Source of the DNA: Setophaga petechia | Taxonomy: Eukaryota; Chordata; Aves; Passeriformes; Parulidae | Length of the DNA stretch: 64,000 bases | Assembly: GCA_024362935.1 (NCBI GenBank) | Contig: JANCRA010000169.1 | Coordinates: 434,501-498,500 of the forward strand | Direction of reading: 5' to 3' | Part shown: one piece after another, positions 63,620 through 64,000 of the stretch | Layout: every line of letters begins with the position of its first letter | How positions within the stretch are numbered: position 1 is the first letter of the stretch | Made by a program: the position numbers and the translations under genes | The notes under the pieces: generated by a model | Databases searched by the model: none | The model's input: only the letters and a program-made list of their open reading frames with translations | Told to the model about the DNA's origin: nothing

Positions 63620-64000
63620 AACCCCAAAAGAAAGACTTACAAACACTCTGCAAAGGACATAGGATCAAAAGAAATGCAATTGAAAAAAACCCCACAAAAA
63701 CCAGAAAATTCGGAGTTTTAGTCTCTTCAAAAAATGGTCTGGAAGGAACTGAGCTGCATTGCAAAGGACCAAAAGATGCAGAACTAAGCTCACAGATGTT
63801 GCACAAGCAGGGGAAAAAGACAAAGACGAAGACACAACTCGCTGGGGAAGATATGAGGGACATGGCATGGATACCTAAAAGAAAAAACAAAAATTTCTTT
63901 CCCAAAGTCAAAGCCATCAAAAGGCAGGCCATATGCCATCAAGTGCAGGCACATGCAGCAGAGCTTGCCAAAACTGATCCCTGCTGAAGGCCAAAACACA

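Larger units (their letters stand above)
49147..64000 (+). repeat. Satellite DNA array, 370-bp monomers with higher-order structure; continues past window end
   Basis: About 39 head-to-tail monomers of 369-371 bp start abruptly in mid-monomer at about 49,147 and run to the last base. The landmark ATGCCAAAACTAAGCTCACA recurs at 50,459, 50,826, 51,197, 52,769, 53,139, 53,509, 54,266, 54,636 and so on. Other fixed landmarks are GGCCATATGCCATCAAG, GGAATGGAGATACC and GCATTAAATCCGGCGCATTG. Variable poly-A runs (about 9-13) occur in most monomers. The plus strand is markedly A- and purine-rich. Three monomer kinds are visible: A; P, with the palindrome insertion; and D, with GATGTTGCACAAGCAGGGGA and GATATGAGGGACATGG. 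Chimeras (for example A/D at about 50,459-50,580) show recombination between kinds. Monomer length is not a multiple of three and frames are open on both strands, so it is not coding. A centromeric or pericentromeric role is inference. Confidence 0.97.

Noticed and set aside
49147..64000. CRISPR array
   Set aside because: The repeats are directly adjacent 370-bp units with no unique spacers, in vertebrate DNA.

Overview
This is vertebrate nuclear DNA, most likely from a bird. The evidence is several decayed CR1 LINE copies (reverse-transcriptase remnants and the CR1 3' end on both strands), a compact solo retroviral LTR, a decayed endogenous-retrovirus pol fragment, AT-rich non-coding DNA and one short, very CpG-dense island. 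I recognise no intact protein-coding gene, exon series or RNA gene. The species cannot be named from sequence alone; a passerine is a guess.

Positions 1 to about 49,146 are ordinary AT-rich intergenic or intronic DNA. It holds: back-to-back CR1 copies (7,224-9,003); an unidentified old dispersed repeat present twice (about 14,690-15,105 and 34,035-34,470); an AT-rich block directly against a CpG island (15,361-15,850); a 1.5-kb antisense CR1 (22,266-23,790); a solo LTR (24,018-24,620); a 175-bp pure polypurine tract (25,988-26,162); a probable ancient LINE remnant (32,250-32,800); a CR1 3' end (34,504-34,905); a short strong hairpin (34,988-35,035); a broken ERV pol (39,013-39,910); and a CR1 reverse-transcriptase fragment (48,290-48,780).

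From about 49,147 to the window end (14.9 kb, continuing beyond) there is a head-to-tail satellite array of about 39 monomers of 370 bp. The monomer looks like an old dimer of 180- and 190-bp halves. Monomers fall into kinds: A (most copies), P (carries an insertion of about 68 bp that is almost entirely a perfect inverted repeat with 33-bp arms), and D (always right after P). P-D-A-A forms a higher-order repeat of about 1,541 bp, seen at least three times; elsewhere the number of A monomers varies, and one six-monomer block of 2.28 kb is duplicated.

The palindrome is the most interesting element. Nine sites are visible. Six keep both arms; one of these shows a matched pair of substitutions (T:A to G:C) that preserves pairing, and another has an exactly symmetric 58-bp core. 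Three have lost one arm or the hairpin centre, as expected from deletion at a cruciform or hairpin. I infer a centromeric or pericentromeric satellite whose higher-order repeat carries a cruciform-capable module. Its identity and chromosome location cannot be settled from sequence reading. Many open reading frames lie in the array on both strands, but they are by-products of the repeat.
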